Assembly: GCF_014203355.1 (NCBI RefSeq)
Contig: NZ_JACHIR010000002.1
Coordinates: 248,001 to 312,000, forward strand
Length of the DNA: 64,000 nucleotides
Direction: 5' to 3'
From: Kutzneria kofuensis
GTDB lineage: Bacteria; Actinomycetota; Actinomycetes; Mycobacteriales; Pseudonocardiaceae
Positions within the stretch are counted from its first letter, which is position 1. Each line of letters starts with the position of its first letter. The notes beneath the pieces are model-generated. The model saw only the letters and a list, made by a program, of their open reading frames with translations, made no database searches and was not told where the DNA came from. Below are positions 17,023-28,533 of the stretch, piece by piece. A program made the position numbers and the translations under genes.

Positions 17023-17861
17023 GTCTCACCGACTCGACGCAGCCGACGTGGACCGCCGGGACGGTGGCCCGTCACCTCGGCATCGCCGAGTCGACCCTGC
17101 GCTCATGGCATCGCCGCTACGGCCTGGCGCCGCAGGGCTCCACGCCCGGCCGGTATCGCCGGTACAGCACCGAGGACGTGGCCCGCTTGCGGCGGATGCG
17201 TGACCTGATCGCGCGAGGGATGCTGCCGTCCGAGGCCGCCAACACGATCGCGTCGTCGCTCGCGCCGATCGGCATCAGCACGTTGGTCGAGGCGGCGCAG
17301 GCACTGGACACCGCCCGCTGTGTGGCGCTGGTGACCGATGCGTTGGCCGCCAACGGAGTCGTGCCGGTGTGGGACCGGCTGTGCCGGCCGGCGCTGGTCG
17401 CGTTGGACACGGTCCAGTCCGTTCAGCCGGCCTGTGTGGACAGTGAACACGTGCTGTCCTGGTCCGTGCTCACGGCTCTGCACCGCGTGGTGGGGCCGCC
17501 GCCCGCGCCGGACGCGCCCCGCGTCCTGTTGGCGTGCACACCGAACGAACAGCACACGCTGCCGCTGGAGGCATTGGCTGCCGCGCTGGTCGAAAGGGCC
17601 GTGCCCATTCAGATGCTGGGCGCCGCGACGCCCGCGATCAGCATCGCGCACTCGCTGCAGACCTCGGCGCCGGCTTCCCTCGTGCTGTGGAGCCAGCGCC
17701 GCGAAACCGCCGACCGTGACGTGCTTCGGGCCGTGCTGCCCTCGTCGGCACGCGTGGTGCTGGCCGGACCCGGCTGGAACGGCCTGCGGTCTCGGCCATC
17801 GGGCGCAGCAGGCTCGTCGCGGGTGACGAGCCTGCCGGACGCCCTGAACGCCCTGGTGTGA
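17019..17861 (+). CDS. CarH/LitR-like MerR regulator with degenerate B12-binding domain
   Basis: A 280-residue protein. Residues 10-75 form a MerR winged helix (TAGTVARHLGIAESTLRSWHRRYGL, RRYSTEDVARLRRMRDLIARG). The rest matches the cobalamin-binding part of CarH photoreceptors. H144 (in DSEH) and H179 (in NEQH) stand 35 residues apart, the same spacing as His142 and His177 of Thermus CarH, which ligate cobalt. Two departures are visible: the tryptophan that caps adenosylcobalamin is Q133, and the glycine of the E-x-H-x-x-G motif is P182. It may bind B12 differently or not at all. It probably binds the 11-bp GTGCA repeats upstream and controls itself and the SRPBCC gene. Confidence 0.75.
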   Translation: MSLTDSTQPTWTAGTVARHLGIAESTLRSWHRRYGLAPQGSTPGRYRRYSTEDVARLRRMRDLIARGMLPSEAANTIASSLAPIGISTLVEAAQALDTARCVALVTDALAANGVVPVWDRLCRPALVALDTVQSVQPACVDSEHVLSWSVLTALHRVVGPPPAPDAPRVLLACTPNEQHTLPLEALAAALVERAVPIQMLGAATPAISIAHSLQTSAPASLVLWSQRRETADRDVLRAVLPSSARVVLAGPGWNGLRSRPSGAAGSSRVTSLPDALNALV

Positions 17862-17862
17862 G

Positions 17863-18759
17863 TCAGACGATCGGCGAGCCGCCGGTCACCGCGATCACCT
17901 CGGCGGTGACGAAGCTGGATTCCTGCGAGGCCAGGAAAACGTAGGCCGGCGCCAGTTCGGCCGGCTGCGCGGGCCGGCCCATCGGCGACTGCTCGCCGAA
18001 CGACTCGACCTTCTCCTCCGACATCGTCGCCGGAATGAGCGGCGTCCACACCGGACCCGGAGCCACCGAGTTCACCCGGATGCCGTGGCCGACCAGGTCC
18101 TTGGCCAACCCCTTGGTGAAGTTGACGATCGCGGCCTTGGACGTCGCGTAGTCGAGCAGGTGCGGCGACGGCTGGAACGCCTGGATCGACGAGGTGGTGA
18201 TGACACTCGCGCCCTTCGGCATGTGCGGCACGGCCGCCTTGCACAGCCAGAACAGGGCGTACACATTGGTCTTGAACACCCGGTCGAACTGCTCGCTGCT
18301 GATGCCGGCCAGGCCGTCGTCCTGCGACATCTGGTACGCCGCATTGCTGACCAGGACGTCGATGCGGCCGAACTCGGCCACCGCCCGCTCCACGACCTCC
18401 TGGCAGACGCTCTCCTCGCGCAGGTCGCCGGCGACGCCCACACCGCGCCGGCCGGCCTCCCGCACCCAGCGCAGCGTCTCCTCGGCGTCGGACTTCTCCT
18501 CGTCCAGGTAGTTGATCAGCACGTCGGCGCCCTCACGGGCGTACGCGATCGCCACCGCCCGGCCGATGCCCGAGTCGCCGCCGGTGATCACCGCCACCTT
18601 GTCGGTCAGCCGCCCGCTGCCGCGGTAGCTGTGCTCGCCGTGGTCGGGCTCGCGGTCGAGTTCGTCCGTGCGGCCGGGATGCGGCACCGTCTCCCCGCTG
18701 CTGACCGTGGCGGGCTGCTGCCGGGTCGGGTCCTGCTGGTCGTACTGGTCCTGGGGCAT
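17863..18759 (-). CDS. Short-chain dehydrogenase/reductase of the YghA/general-stress type
   Basis: A 298-residue NAD(P)-dependent SDR with a characteristic hydrophilic N-terminal extension of about 55 residues (QDQYDQQDPTRQQPATVSSG ... GSGRLTDKVAVITGG). The cofactor motif is TGGDSGIG, the structural motif SNAAYQ, and the catalytic Ser and YATSK follow in SSIQAFQPSPHLLDYATSK. It ends TAEVIAVTGG as usual. Homologues are described as general-stress oxidoreductases with unknown carbonyl substrates. The ATG at 18759 is preferred over 18876, giving the normal family start. Its 3' end abuts the merR gene convergently with one base between them. Confidence 0.88.
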   Translation of the reverse strand: MPQDQYDQQDPTRQQPATVSSGETVPHPGRTDELDREPDHGEHSYRGSGRLTDKVAVITGGDSGIGRAVAIAYAREGADVLINYLDEEKSDAEETLRWVREAGRRGVGVAGDLREESVCQEVVERAVAEFGRIDVLVSNAAYQMSQDDGLAGISSEQFDRVFKTNVYALFWLCKAAVPHMPKGASVITTSSIQAFQPSPHLLDYATSKAAIVNFTKGLAKDLVGHGIRVNSVAPGPVWTPLIPATMSEEKVESFGEQSPMGRPAQPAELAPAYVFLASQESSFVTAEVIAVTGGSPIV

Positions 18760-19124
18760 CTCTCGTCCTCGCTCGGCTCGGCTGCTTCCGCGCGTTCGGA
18801 TGCCCATTCCCACGGTCCGTAACCGTGACGGCTCAAGACCCCGGCACCTGCGGCCGTGCGACGAACGCCACCTCACCGGCGGGAGGGATGATCAGGGGTC
18901 GGCGCGGCGGTCGCCTCTCGGCGAGTGGCGCGACGCGGCTCCAGCCGAACGGTATTCCGCGAAGGCGTGTAGGTGAGGCCCGGGGGACACGGACCGCACC
19001 GACCGCTCCCTGCAACGGCAAGACGCTGACCGTTGTTCCCCGACGGACGTGTCCCTCGGCTCAGCCGCCGTGACGGGACGGGCCCGGCCGATCGGATCGG
19101 CCGGGCCCGTCGTTCGACGCCGGC
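18760..19124. other. 365-bp intergenic region between SDR and katG
   Basis: No supported gene. The SDR-proximal end contains, on the minus strand, GGTTAC, 13 bases, then GGGCAT (about 18817-18793), a weak resemblance to SigB-type promoters that would suit a stress SDR. The katG-proximal end holds a long hairpin listed separately. The middle is GC-rich without repeats I can see. Confidence 0.5.
19077..19111 (-). terminator. Hairpin terminator downstream of katG
   Basis: A perfect 16-bp stem (GACGGGCCCGGCCGAT / ATCGGCCGGGCCCGTC) with loop CGG starts 13 bases beyond the katG stop. No U tract is present. It is the strongest hairpin in this part of the window. Confidence 0.8.
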
Positions 19125-21875
<2,751 letters not shown>

Positions 21876-21886
21876 TATGGTGACGC

Positions 21887-23077
21887 TCACCGGAGGAGGT
21901 CGAGGTCGACGGCGCTGCCCATCGCCCGGTAGCCGGCGTTGTTCGGGTGCAGGTGGTCGCCGCTGTCGTACGCCGGCAGCAGGCGCAGCGGATCCGACGG
22001 ATCGGCGACGGCCGTGGCGAAGTCGACCACACCGTCGAATGCCCCGCTTGTCCGGATCCACGAGTTGATGGCCTGGCGCTGCCGTTCCATGTCGGCGTCG
22101 TAGCGGGCACTGCCCTCCACCGGGGTGATGGTGGCGCCCAGGATCCGTGCGCCGCGGCCGTGCACCCGCGCGATGACCTGCCGGTAGCCCGCGATGATCT
22201 GCGCCGCCGTGGCCGGCGGCGTCGTGCTGCGCAGGTCGTTGACGCCCTCCAGCATGATCACCGTGCGCAGGCCGGGTTGGGAGAGCACGTCGCGGTCGAG
22301 CCGGTGCAGCACGCTCTGGCCGCTCACCGGGTCGTCGGTGAGCACCTTGTTGCCGGCGATCCCTTCGTCCACAACGGATTGGTGGGCGACGCGGTCGGCA
22401 AGGACGTCGGGCCAGCGGTGGTTGCCGCCGGAGGAGCCCGATCCGTCGGTGATGGAGTCGCCCAGCGCGACGATCGTGCCGACGTCGGAGCGGCCGGCCA
22501 CGCCGACTGAGTCGAGGAAGAACCAGTGTCCGGCCTTCGTCGTGAAGTTCGTGGCCGCCGGATCGGTGGTGTGGTCGCCGTCCGTGGAGACGTAGTTGGT
22601 CTGGTACGCCGCCCGGTGATAGGTCGCCGGGCCGGTGTCGTCGGGCAGGTAGACGCTGACCGCGAGGTCCGCGCCGGCCGTGACCCGCAGCGGGGCCGGG
22701 TCGCTGACCGCCTCGCGGCCGACCGGCACCGTCACCGAGGCGGCCCGGTTGAAGGTGAGCGTGCGGAGCGTGCCCGCGACCACTGCCCCGCCGCCGGCGC
22801 TCAGGCCCACGGTGGCCCGGCCGAAGGTCACGGGCCGGTTCCCGAAGGTGTTGGACAGCCGGATCCGCACCGCTTGGCCGTCGGCGCGCGAGTGCACGAT
22901 CAACCGGACAGTCTGGTGAACAAACGTCGGAGGTGCCGGCAGGGTGGTGGTGGACTGCTGCCCGGCGGCCCATGCCGCCACCCATGGCGGTGATGCGGCC
23001 GCCTGTCCGCTCGATGCCAGTGTCCCAGCGGCAAATGTTGCCGCCACTACGGCGAAACGCAGTCCGGATCCGGACAT
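21887..23077 (-). CDS. Secreted SGNH/GDSL-family hydrolase
   Basis: A 396-residue extracellular esterase-like protein. A signal peptide (to about residue 28, SSGQAAAS) is followed by a family-specific beta domain (about 30-195; VRLIVHSRADGQAVRIRLSNTFGNRPV) and the SGNH catalytic domain. Catalytic Ser208 sits in VALGDSITDG, Gly/Asn in EGVNDLR, and the Asp-His pair in DSGDHLHPNNAGY. Such enzymes deacylate polysaccharides or lipids; the substrate is unknown. The gene ends only 12 bases from the FurA box of the neighbouring operon but reads toward furA in the same direction. Confidence 0.9.
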   Translation of the reverse strand: MSGSGLRFAVVAATFAAGTLASSGQAAASPPWVAAWAAGQQSTTTLPAPPTFVHQTVRLIVHSRADGQAVRIRLSNTFGNRPVTFGRATVGLSAGGGAVVAGTLRTLTFNRAASVTVPVGREAVSDPAPLRVTAGADLAVSVYLPDDTGPATYHRAAYQTNYVSTDGDHTTDPAATNFTTKAGHWFFLDSVGVAGRSDVGTIVALGDSITDGSGSSGGNHRWPDVLADRVAHQSVVDEGIAGNKVLTDDPVSGQSVLHRLDRDVLSQPGLRTVIMLEGVNDLRSTTPPATAAQIIAGYRQVIARVHGRGARILGATITPVEGSARYDADMERQRQAINSWIRTSGAFDGVVDFATAVADPSDPLRLLPAYDSGDHLHPNNAGYRAMGSAVDLDLLR

Positions 23078-23159
23078 GACACGTCCCCTCGGAGTAACGC
23101 GGCGGTCACTCCAAGCTATGAGCCCTCCGATGTCTGGTCAATAGCGACGAAAGGCCACA

Positions 23160-24611
23160 ATGGAGCGCGTGGCCACACCGGAGACGCAGCGGCTGGTTGC
23201 CGGCAGATACGCCCTGCTGGCCGAGTTGGGCCGGGGCGGCATGGGCGTGGTGTGGCGTGCCGAGGACAAGGTGATCGGCCGGCAGGTCGCGGTCAAGGAG
23301 CTTCGACTGCCCGACGGCCTGCACGGTGAGCAGCGCGCCGTGCTGGAGGAGCGGGTCCTGCGGGAGGCCCGCAGTGCCGGACGGCTCAACGACCCGACCG
23401 TGGTCACGGTGTTCGACGTCGTCACCGACGGCGGCCTCCTGTACCTGGTGATGGAACTCGTCGAGGGGCCGACGCTGACGCAGTGGGTCGCCGCGAACGG
23501 CCCGATGCCGCCGGCCGCCGCGGCGGCGCTGGGCAAGCAGGTGCTCGCGGCATTGGAATGCGCGCACGCCGTCGGCGGCGTGCACCGCGACGTCAAGCCC
23601 AGCAACATCATGGTGCTGCCTTCGGGCCGGGCGAAGCTGGCCGACTTCGGCATCGCCCGGATCGACGACGACCCCCGGCTGACCAGCACCGGCGCGGTCG
23701 TCGGCTCGCCCGGGTACCTTGCGCCCGAACGCATCCAGCACGCCGTGGCGACGCCCGCCACCGACCTGTGGGCGCTCGGCGCGACCCTGTTCTTCGCCGT
23801 GGAGGGCTACGCCGCCTTCGAGCGCGCCACCACCGCCGCCACCCTCTACGCGGTCACGAACGAGGTGCCCTACCTCAGCCGCTGCCAGGGACCGCTGGCC
23901 TCCGCCGTGATGGGCCTGCTGATCAACTCACCGGACGCTCGGCTGTCCCACCAGCAGGCGATGCACCTGCTGGACCTGGCCAGCACCCAGGGCGGCCCCC
24001 AACCGAACCTCACCAACCCCATCACCCGTTCCGCTCCCGTGCCGAAGCCGGGCGGGCGGCTGAAGCGGGTCGCCGCCCTGCTCGGCTCGGCGGTGTTGCT
24101 GGCAGCCGCCTGCTTCGGCGGCGGCTGGCTCACCGGCCGGCTCGGCGTCACCGCCACCGCTGTCGGCTCCCCCGCCCTCCAGCCCACGTGGACCTACGGC
24201 CCCGGCGGCCAGATCCCCCAGTTCAAGCTCTACACCGGCAGTTGTGCCGGCGGCAGCATGCAGGCCGGCCGGGCCTACACCACCTCGATGTCGTGCGACC
24301 AGCCCCACGACATCGAGGTCTTCGGCACCACCACTCCCTTGGACACCAACTTCAAGGGCGGCTACCCCGGCCAGGACCCCTTGGCCCGCGACGCCGAGGG
24401 CTACTGCGCCCTGCTGTTCAGCAGCGCCAAGATCGCGCCGGCCGACAAGGACACCTCCCTCCGCTTCCGCGCCCTGATCCCCGGTGAACAGGCGTGGGAC
24501 CACGTCAAGACCGAGGACGACCCCGACGGGGCCGCCCGCGACGCCTACTGCATCGTGTCGTCCGCCAACGGCGGCCAGCTCACCGACTCCGTGATCAAGA
24601 AACCCTCCTGA
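23160..24611 (+). CDS. Membrane Ser/Thr protein kinase with extracellular septum-formation-like domain
   Basis: A 483-residue receptor-type kinase. The Hanks kinase domain spans about 16-280: glycine loop GRGGMGVV, K46 in VAVKE, HRDVKPSN with catalytic D144, DFG at 162-164 and GSPGYLAPE. A membrane helix lies at about 304-326. The outside part (about 340-483) lacks PASTA repeats and instead resembles the septum-formation domain found in actinobacterial membrane proteins, with paired cysteines (GSCAGG, MSCDQPHDIE, YCALLF, YCIVSS). The plausible ligand is a cell-wall or secreted factor, but this is inference. The gene is monocistronic, starting at the ATG at 23160. Confidence 0.9.
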   Translation: MERVATPETQRLVAGRYALLAELGRGGMGVVWRAEDKVIGRQVAVKELRLPDGLHGEQRAVLEERVLREARSAGRLNDPTVVTVFDVVTDGGLLYLVMELVEGPTLTQWVAANGPMPPAAAAALGKQVLAALECAHAVGGVHRDVKPSNIMVLPSGRAKLADFGIARIDDDPRLTSTGAVVGSPGYLAPERIQHAVATPATDLWALGATLFFAVEGYAAFERATTAATLYAVTNEVPYLSRCQGPLASAVMGLLINSPDARLSHQQAMHLLDLASTQGGPQPNLTNPITRSAPVPKPGGRLKRVAALLGSAVLLAAACFGGGWLTGRLGVTATAVGSPALQPTWTYGPGGQIPQFKLYTGSCAGGSMQAGRAYTTSMSCDQPHDIEVFGTTTPLDTNFKGGYPGQDPLARDAEGYCALLFSSAKIAPADKDTSLRFRALIPGEQAWDHVKTEDDPDGAARDAYCIVSSANGGQLTDSVIKKPS

Positions 24612-24642
24612 CCGCCGAGGGCGGACTTCGGTGCGATCGGCT

Positions 24643-27222
24643 TCAGCACCGGAGTTCGTCGGCGATGCGGGTGACTGTCGCGGCGGCGTCGCCGTGTGCC
24701 TGCCGGGACAGGTTGCGAACCTGCCAGCACGCGTCGGGGCGGCCGGTGACGACGGACTGGCCGGCAGCGGCGACCCCGCGCAGTGTGTCGCGGGAGCCGC
24801 CGAGCATGCCGGCGAGGTCGAGCAGGTCGGTCTCGGCGACCTGGCGTGAGGCACGGGTCCAGGCCTGGCCGACGCGTTCGGGGGTCACCCACGGGCCGAC
24901 GGTGCCGGCGGAGAAGCAGCCGAGCTGCAGCTCGATCTGGTTGGCCGACAGGAGCAACACGGCCTGAGCGGCGGTTACGCCGCGGCCGGAGCCGACCTGG
25001 TCGAACAGGGCGCGGAGGAAGCCGTCGAGAGGCGCGCACGCCTTGGCGGCGGAGATTGCGGCGTCTAGCTTGGTCTGCAGATCGCGGGCCTCCCGGGCGG
25101 GCAGGTTGAGGGAGGCGACGGTCGAGCGCAGTGCGGCGATCCCGGCGGTAGCGTCGCCGGAGCCGGTGGCGGCGGCGAAAGCGGAGGTGCCGCCGACGAT
25201 CGGCAGGGTGACGTTGCTACGACCGAGGTCCACGGTCAGGCGGGTGCCCGGCGCGGGCCGAATGGTGGCCTCCTGGTCGCTGGACAGCACCAGCAGGCCG
25301 AGCCGATGACCGGCGACCACGACGGCGTCCTTGGGCTGCAGGTCGAGGCGCAGCCGGTGGAACTGGCCGGGAGTGACGGGCTCACTGGTCGCCGCGGAGT
25401 CGCGGTTCGCCGGGTCGAGCCAGCCACGGGTGAGGATGGTGCCGTTGCCGGTCGGCGGGTAGTCGACCAGCGCGACGGTCAGGTTGGCCTTGGGCGCGGA
25501 CGACGCCACCCACAGCGAAGCCCATGGCGTGCCGGAGATCCGGACGTTGGTGGCCAGCACCGGGGTTTGGTAGACGAGTCTGGTCGCGGAGGTGGCGGCG
25601 TTGGCCGACGTCGCGGCCGGCACGGTCGCGTCGTCGGTGAGCGTCTCGGCCTGCGGGCTGCCCGGGCGCAGGGTCAGGCCGCCGACACCCGGTGCGCCGG
25701 CGGTGAGGTCCGCGGTGACCAGGCCGGTGGCCGGATCGGGCCATTCCGCGTACGGCGTGGGGTTCGCGCTGCCGCACGCCAGTCCGACCGTCGCCCCGCC
25801 GACGATGTGTTCGCCGGGCTTGGTCGCCACCGCCGACGCCAGCGTGATGTGCTGAGCGTCCGGGATGGCGGTGATGATCCGCGTCGCGGTGGCGACGGTG
25901 CCGTCGGCGCCGGTGACGGGGATCGACACCGTGAAACCGAGGGTGAGTCGGGTTGCGTCGGCGACCGTGAGGGACGCGGTGCCGGACTGGTCGCCGACGG
26001 CCGTGGTCTGCCGGGGCGGGCACGCGTTGGCCTCACGCACGATCCACGCCTTCGGCAGCTGCTCGACGCCGTTGTGCACGCCGAACAGGTACCGCGTGAA
26101 CCACCGGTTGATCATCACGTCCGGCGGCGCGCCGCCGTGGCCGCCCTGGTGGAAGTACAGCATGTGCGGCACGCCCTGCGCCTTGACGGCGTCGTAGAAC
26201 TGGGCCATGTTCTTGGTCATCACGTTGAAGTCGTTGTCGCCGTGGGCAACCAGCACCGCGGCGTGCACGTTCCGCACGTCCCGCATGGTGTTCCGGTCGT
26301 TCCAGAACGCACTGAAGTCGCCGGTGGCCCGGTCCTCCCCCGCTCGCAGCGCGGCGAGCACCGGCTGGCAGATCGCCCGGTCGGACCGCGAGTACACGGC
26401 GTCGGCCAGCACGTCCAGGTCCTCGCCCTGGTAGGTGAACGGGGCTCGGACCATGCCGTTGGCGCGGTAGTAGTCGTACCAGTCGGAGATCGCGGACACC
26501 GGCACGATCGCGGCCAGGCCGTCGACCCCCGTGCTGGCGACGGCCTCCGGCAGCGTGCCGTTGTAGGACGTGCCCATCATCGCGACCTTGCCGGTCGCCC
26601 AGTTCGCGGCGACCTGGTCGGCGGACGTGGCGCTGGTGAACGCCGGCGCCCGGCCGTTGAGCCAGTCGATCACCGCCTTGCCGGCGCGGGTCTCGTTCGG
26701 GCCGCCGGAGGTGGGGCACCCGGTGGACAGGCCGGTGCCCGGCGACTCCGCGTGCACCACCGCGAAACCGCGCGGCAGCCACGTGGATTCGTAGACCTGG
26801 CTGATGATCGGGCTGGTGTTCTTGGCCGGCCAGTCCGGCGTCACCGGCCGGGTCGCCGGCGGGCTGCCGAGCGGGTGGTCGACGTTCCAGTTCTCGGCCG
26901 GGCCGATGCCCGCGTAGTACGGGCTGTCCTCGAACACGACCGGCGCCCGGTAGTGGCAGGCCGGATCCGCGGTCGCGGCCGGCCGGGTGATGTCGACGTG
27001 CACGCGGTCCGGTAAGCCGTCGTGGTCGCTGTCGTCCGGCGTCTGCACCCAGGCCTCGGCCCGCACCCACGTCGTCGGGTCGGCCGGGAAGACGTTCTGG
27101 GCCAAGCCGTCGGTGAACCGCGGGCTGACGCACGGGGCGGACGGCGTCGCGGCGGCCGCCGGTTGGGGCGCCGCGAGAGCGAGCGTGATCAGCGCTGCGG
27201 CCACCGGGAACAGAGCGCGCAT
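24643..27222 (-). CDS. Secreted X-Pro dipeptidyl-peptidase / CocE-NonD hydrolase
   Basis: An 859-residue secreted alpha/beta hydrolase of peptidase family S15. A signal peptide (to about residue 25) precedes the catalytic domain, with nucleophile S219 in MMGTSYNG, an acid-strand motif AHGDNDFNV and the histidine loop HQGGHGG. The C-terminal jelly-roll (GTPWASLWVASSAPKANLTVALVDY) is typical of the family. An extra segment at about 410-480 (SLTVADATRL to KPGEHIVGG) interrupts the usual order. The final 150 residues are a helical domain ending in a disulfide-capable cysteine. The role is extracellular peptide or ester hydrolysis. Confidence 0.88.
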   Translation of the reverse strand: MRALFPVAAALITLALAAPQPAAAATPSAPCVSPRFTDGLAQNVFPADPTTWVRAEAWVQTPDDSDHDGLPDRVHVDITRPAATADPACHYRAPVVFEDSPYYAGIGPAENWNVDHPLGSPPATRPVTPDWPAKNTSPIISQVYESTWLPRGFAVVHAESPGTGLSTGCPTSGGPNETRAGKAVIDWLNGRAPAFTSATSADQVAANWATGKVAMMGTSYNGTLPEAVASTGVDGLAAIVPVSAISDWYDYYRANGMVRAPFTYQGEDLDVLADAVYSRSDRAICQPVLAALRAGEDRATGDFSAFWNDRNTMRDVRNVHAAVLVAHGDNDFNVMTKNMAQFYDAVKAQGVPHMLYFHQGGHGGAPPDVMINRWFTRYLFGVHNGVEQLPKAWIVREANACPPRQTTAVGDQSGTASLTVADATRLTLGFTVSIPVTGADGTVATATRIITAIPDAQHITLASAVATKPGEHIVGGATVGLACGSANPTPYAEWPDPATGLVTADLTAGAPGVGGLTLRPGSPQAETLTDDATVPAATSANAATSATRLVYQTPVLATNVRISGTPWASLWVASSAPKANLTVALVDYPPTGNGTILTRGWLDPANRDSAATSEPVTPGQFHRLRLDLQPKDAVVVAGHRLGLLVLSSDQEATIRPAPGTRLTVDLGRSNVTLPIVGGTSAFAAATGSGDATAGIAALRSTVASLNLPAREARDLQTKLDAAISAAKACAPLDGFLRALFDQVGSGRGVTAAQAVLLLSANQIELQLGCFSAGTVGPWVTPERVGQAWTRASRQVAETDLLDLAGMLGGSRDTLRGVAAAGQSVVTGRPDACWQVRNLSRQAHGDAAATVTRIADELRC

Positions 27223-27284
27223 GACGAGGGCTCCTGATCTGTCAGGGATGCCCTGGCATGCTCTCGGACCAGGATCGGTCCGGA

Positions 27285-27304
27285 CAACCGACCAAAGTCG
27301 GTTG
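27285..27304. promoter_or_regulatory. Palindrome CAACCGAC-CAAA-GTCGGTTG
   Basis: A perfect 8-bp inverted repeat with a 4-base spacer lies 8 bases after the stop of the 4Fe-4S gene and 63 bp upstream of the peptidase start. Without a U tract it is a poor terminator; its size suits a TetR-type operator for the peptidase gene. I cannot decide between the two. Confidence 0.45.
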
Positions 27305-27312
27305 GTTCGCTG

Positions 27313-28380
27313 TCACCGCCCGGATTCGTCTGCCCTGTCACCGGTTCCGGCCGCCCGGCGGCGGCCGCCGGTGACCTCGACCGTGCGCTTGTGCGGGAAC
27401 CGCTTCTCCACGTGCTCCTTGGCCTCGGAGCCGGCGAGCACGTAGATGGGTTCCACCTTGTCCTGCAACGGCTTGAGCACGGTGTTCATGAACTCCCGCC
27501 GGTCGTCCAGGTAGGGCGCGATGACGTCCTCGCCGGCCGGGCAGACGGCCAGGCAGTAGGCCGCCTTGTAGTTCGGCTTGAACGACAGGCTCTGCCACAT
27601 CGACGCGTTCTCGGAGTCGGTCACGCGGTCCCGGAACTCGGCGCCGTCCTTGCTGTCGGCGATGGTCTCCACCCACTCGGTGAAGCCGCCCATGAATTCC
27701 CGGTAGTTGTGCGTCGAGCAGGCCACCCAGTCCAGCACGCCGTCCTTGCTGATCGCGCCGACCGGGCAGGCCGCGACGCACAGCTTGCACTCCAGGCAGG
27801 GGTTGTAGTCCAGCTTCTCGCCGTGCTCGCTGATCTCGGCGTCGACCAGGATGGTGCCGAGCAGGATGAAGTTGCCGTACCTGGGGTGGATCACGTTGCG
27901 GTGGATGCCCATCGCGCCCATCCCCGCGGCGACGGCGATCGGCTTGTGGGCGATCACCCAGATCCGCCCGGGGTACTGTCCCATCTCCATCGGGAAGGTC
28001 GCCGACGGGTTGATCGCCCGGTGTCCCGCGTCCTCCAGCGCCCGGACGATGCTGTGCGCCGCCTCGTTGAGCAGTTCGCCCGTGCGGTGGAACTCCTGGT
28101 TGGCCACGCTGCGCGCCGGGGAGCGCACATTGTCCCGGTTCATCCGCGCCACCAGGGAGATGTAGCTGCGGGTGCCCGGCAGCGCGTTCTTCGCGTGGTC
28201 GACCTCGCTCGCGAGTTCCGGGTGGTCGATCGAGACGAAGCCGACGTCGTCCACCCCGGCGTCCAGGCACAGCTTGCGCAGCCATCCCGCGTCGATCACC
28301 TGGGCCGCGCCGGCCGCCGGCCTCTCGCGCACGGCACGCACGGACGGGTGGTTCTCCAGCCGCGCCGGGATCTTCGCCAC
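27313..28380 (-). CDS. 4Fe-4S protein of the reductive-dehalogenase/QueG-like fold
   Basis: A 355-residue cytoplasmic iron-sulfur protein. The N-terminal half is the flavodoxin-like nitroreductase/QueG-type fold (GVDDVGFVSID, AAGMGAMGIHRNVI, GNFILLGTILVDAEI). The first ferredoxin motif is complete (C195, C198, C201, C205 in CLECKLCVAACP). The second is incomplete: only C276 and C280 of CLAVCP remain and the first two cysteines are absent, though C221 might substitute. Related proteins reduce organohalides or epoxyqueuosine with cobalamin, but this subgroup is uncharacterised. The GTG at 28380 follows GGAGG by six bases; the frame upstream to 28452 is not needed. Confidence 0.75.
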   Translation of the reverse strand: MAKIPARLENHPSVRAVRERPAAGAAQVIDAGWLRKLCLDAGVDDVGFVSIDHPELASEVDHAKNALPGTRSYISLVARMNRDNVRSPARSVANQEFHRTGELLNEAAHSIVRALEDAGHRAINPSATFPMEMGQYPGRIWVIAHKPIAVAAGMGAMGIHRNVIHPRYGNFILLGTILVDAEISEHGEKLDYNPCLECKLCVAACPVGAISKDGVLDWVACSTHNYREFMGGFTEWVETIADSKDGAEFRDRVTDSENASMWQSLSFKPNYKAAYCLAVCPAGEDVIAPYLDDRREFMNTVLKPLQDKVEPIYVLAGSEAKEHVEKRFPHKRTVEVTGGRRRAAGTGDRADESGR

Positions 28381-28533
28381 GCCCAACCTCCACTGAGTCT
28401 GCTCGTGCAACTCACCTGCCCATCCAGCGTGGCAGAGTGAGTTGGAAAACACAATTCTCTGGCTACGGCGACCCTCGTCCCCACGGCCGGAAATCCGGCG
28501 GACATGCCGGCGGGTGGGCGATACGCTGCGGCG

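Noticed and set aside
18825-19073. 82-codon ORF between SDR and katG
   Set aside because: Random-looking composition, no ribosome site and no homology by eye.
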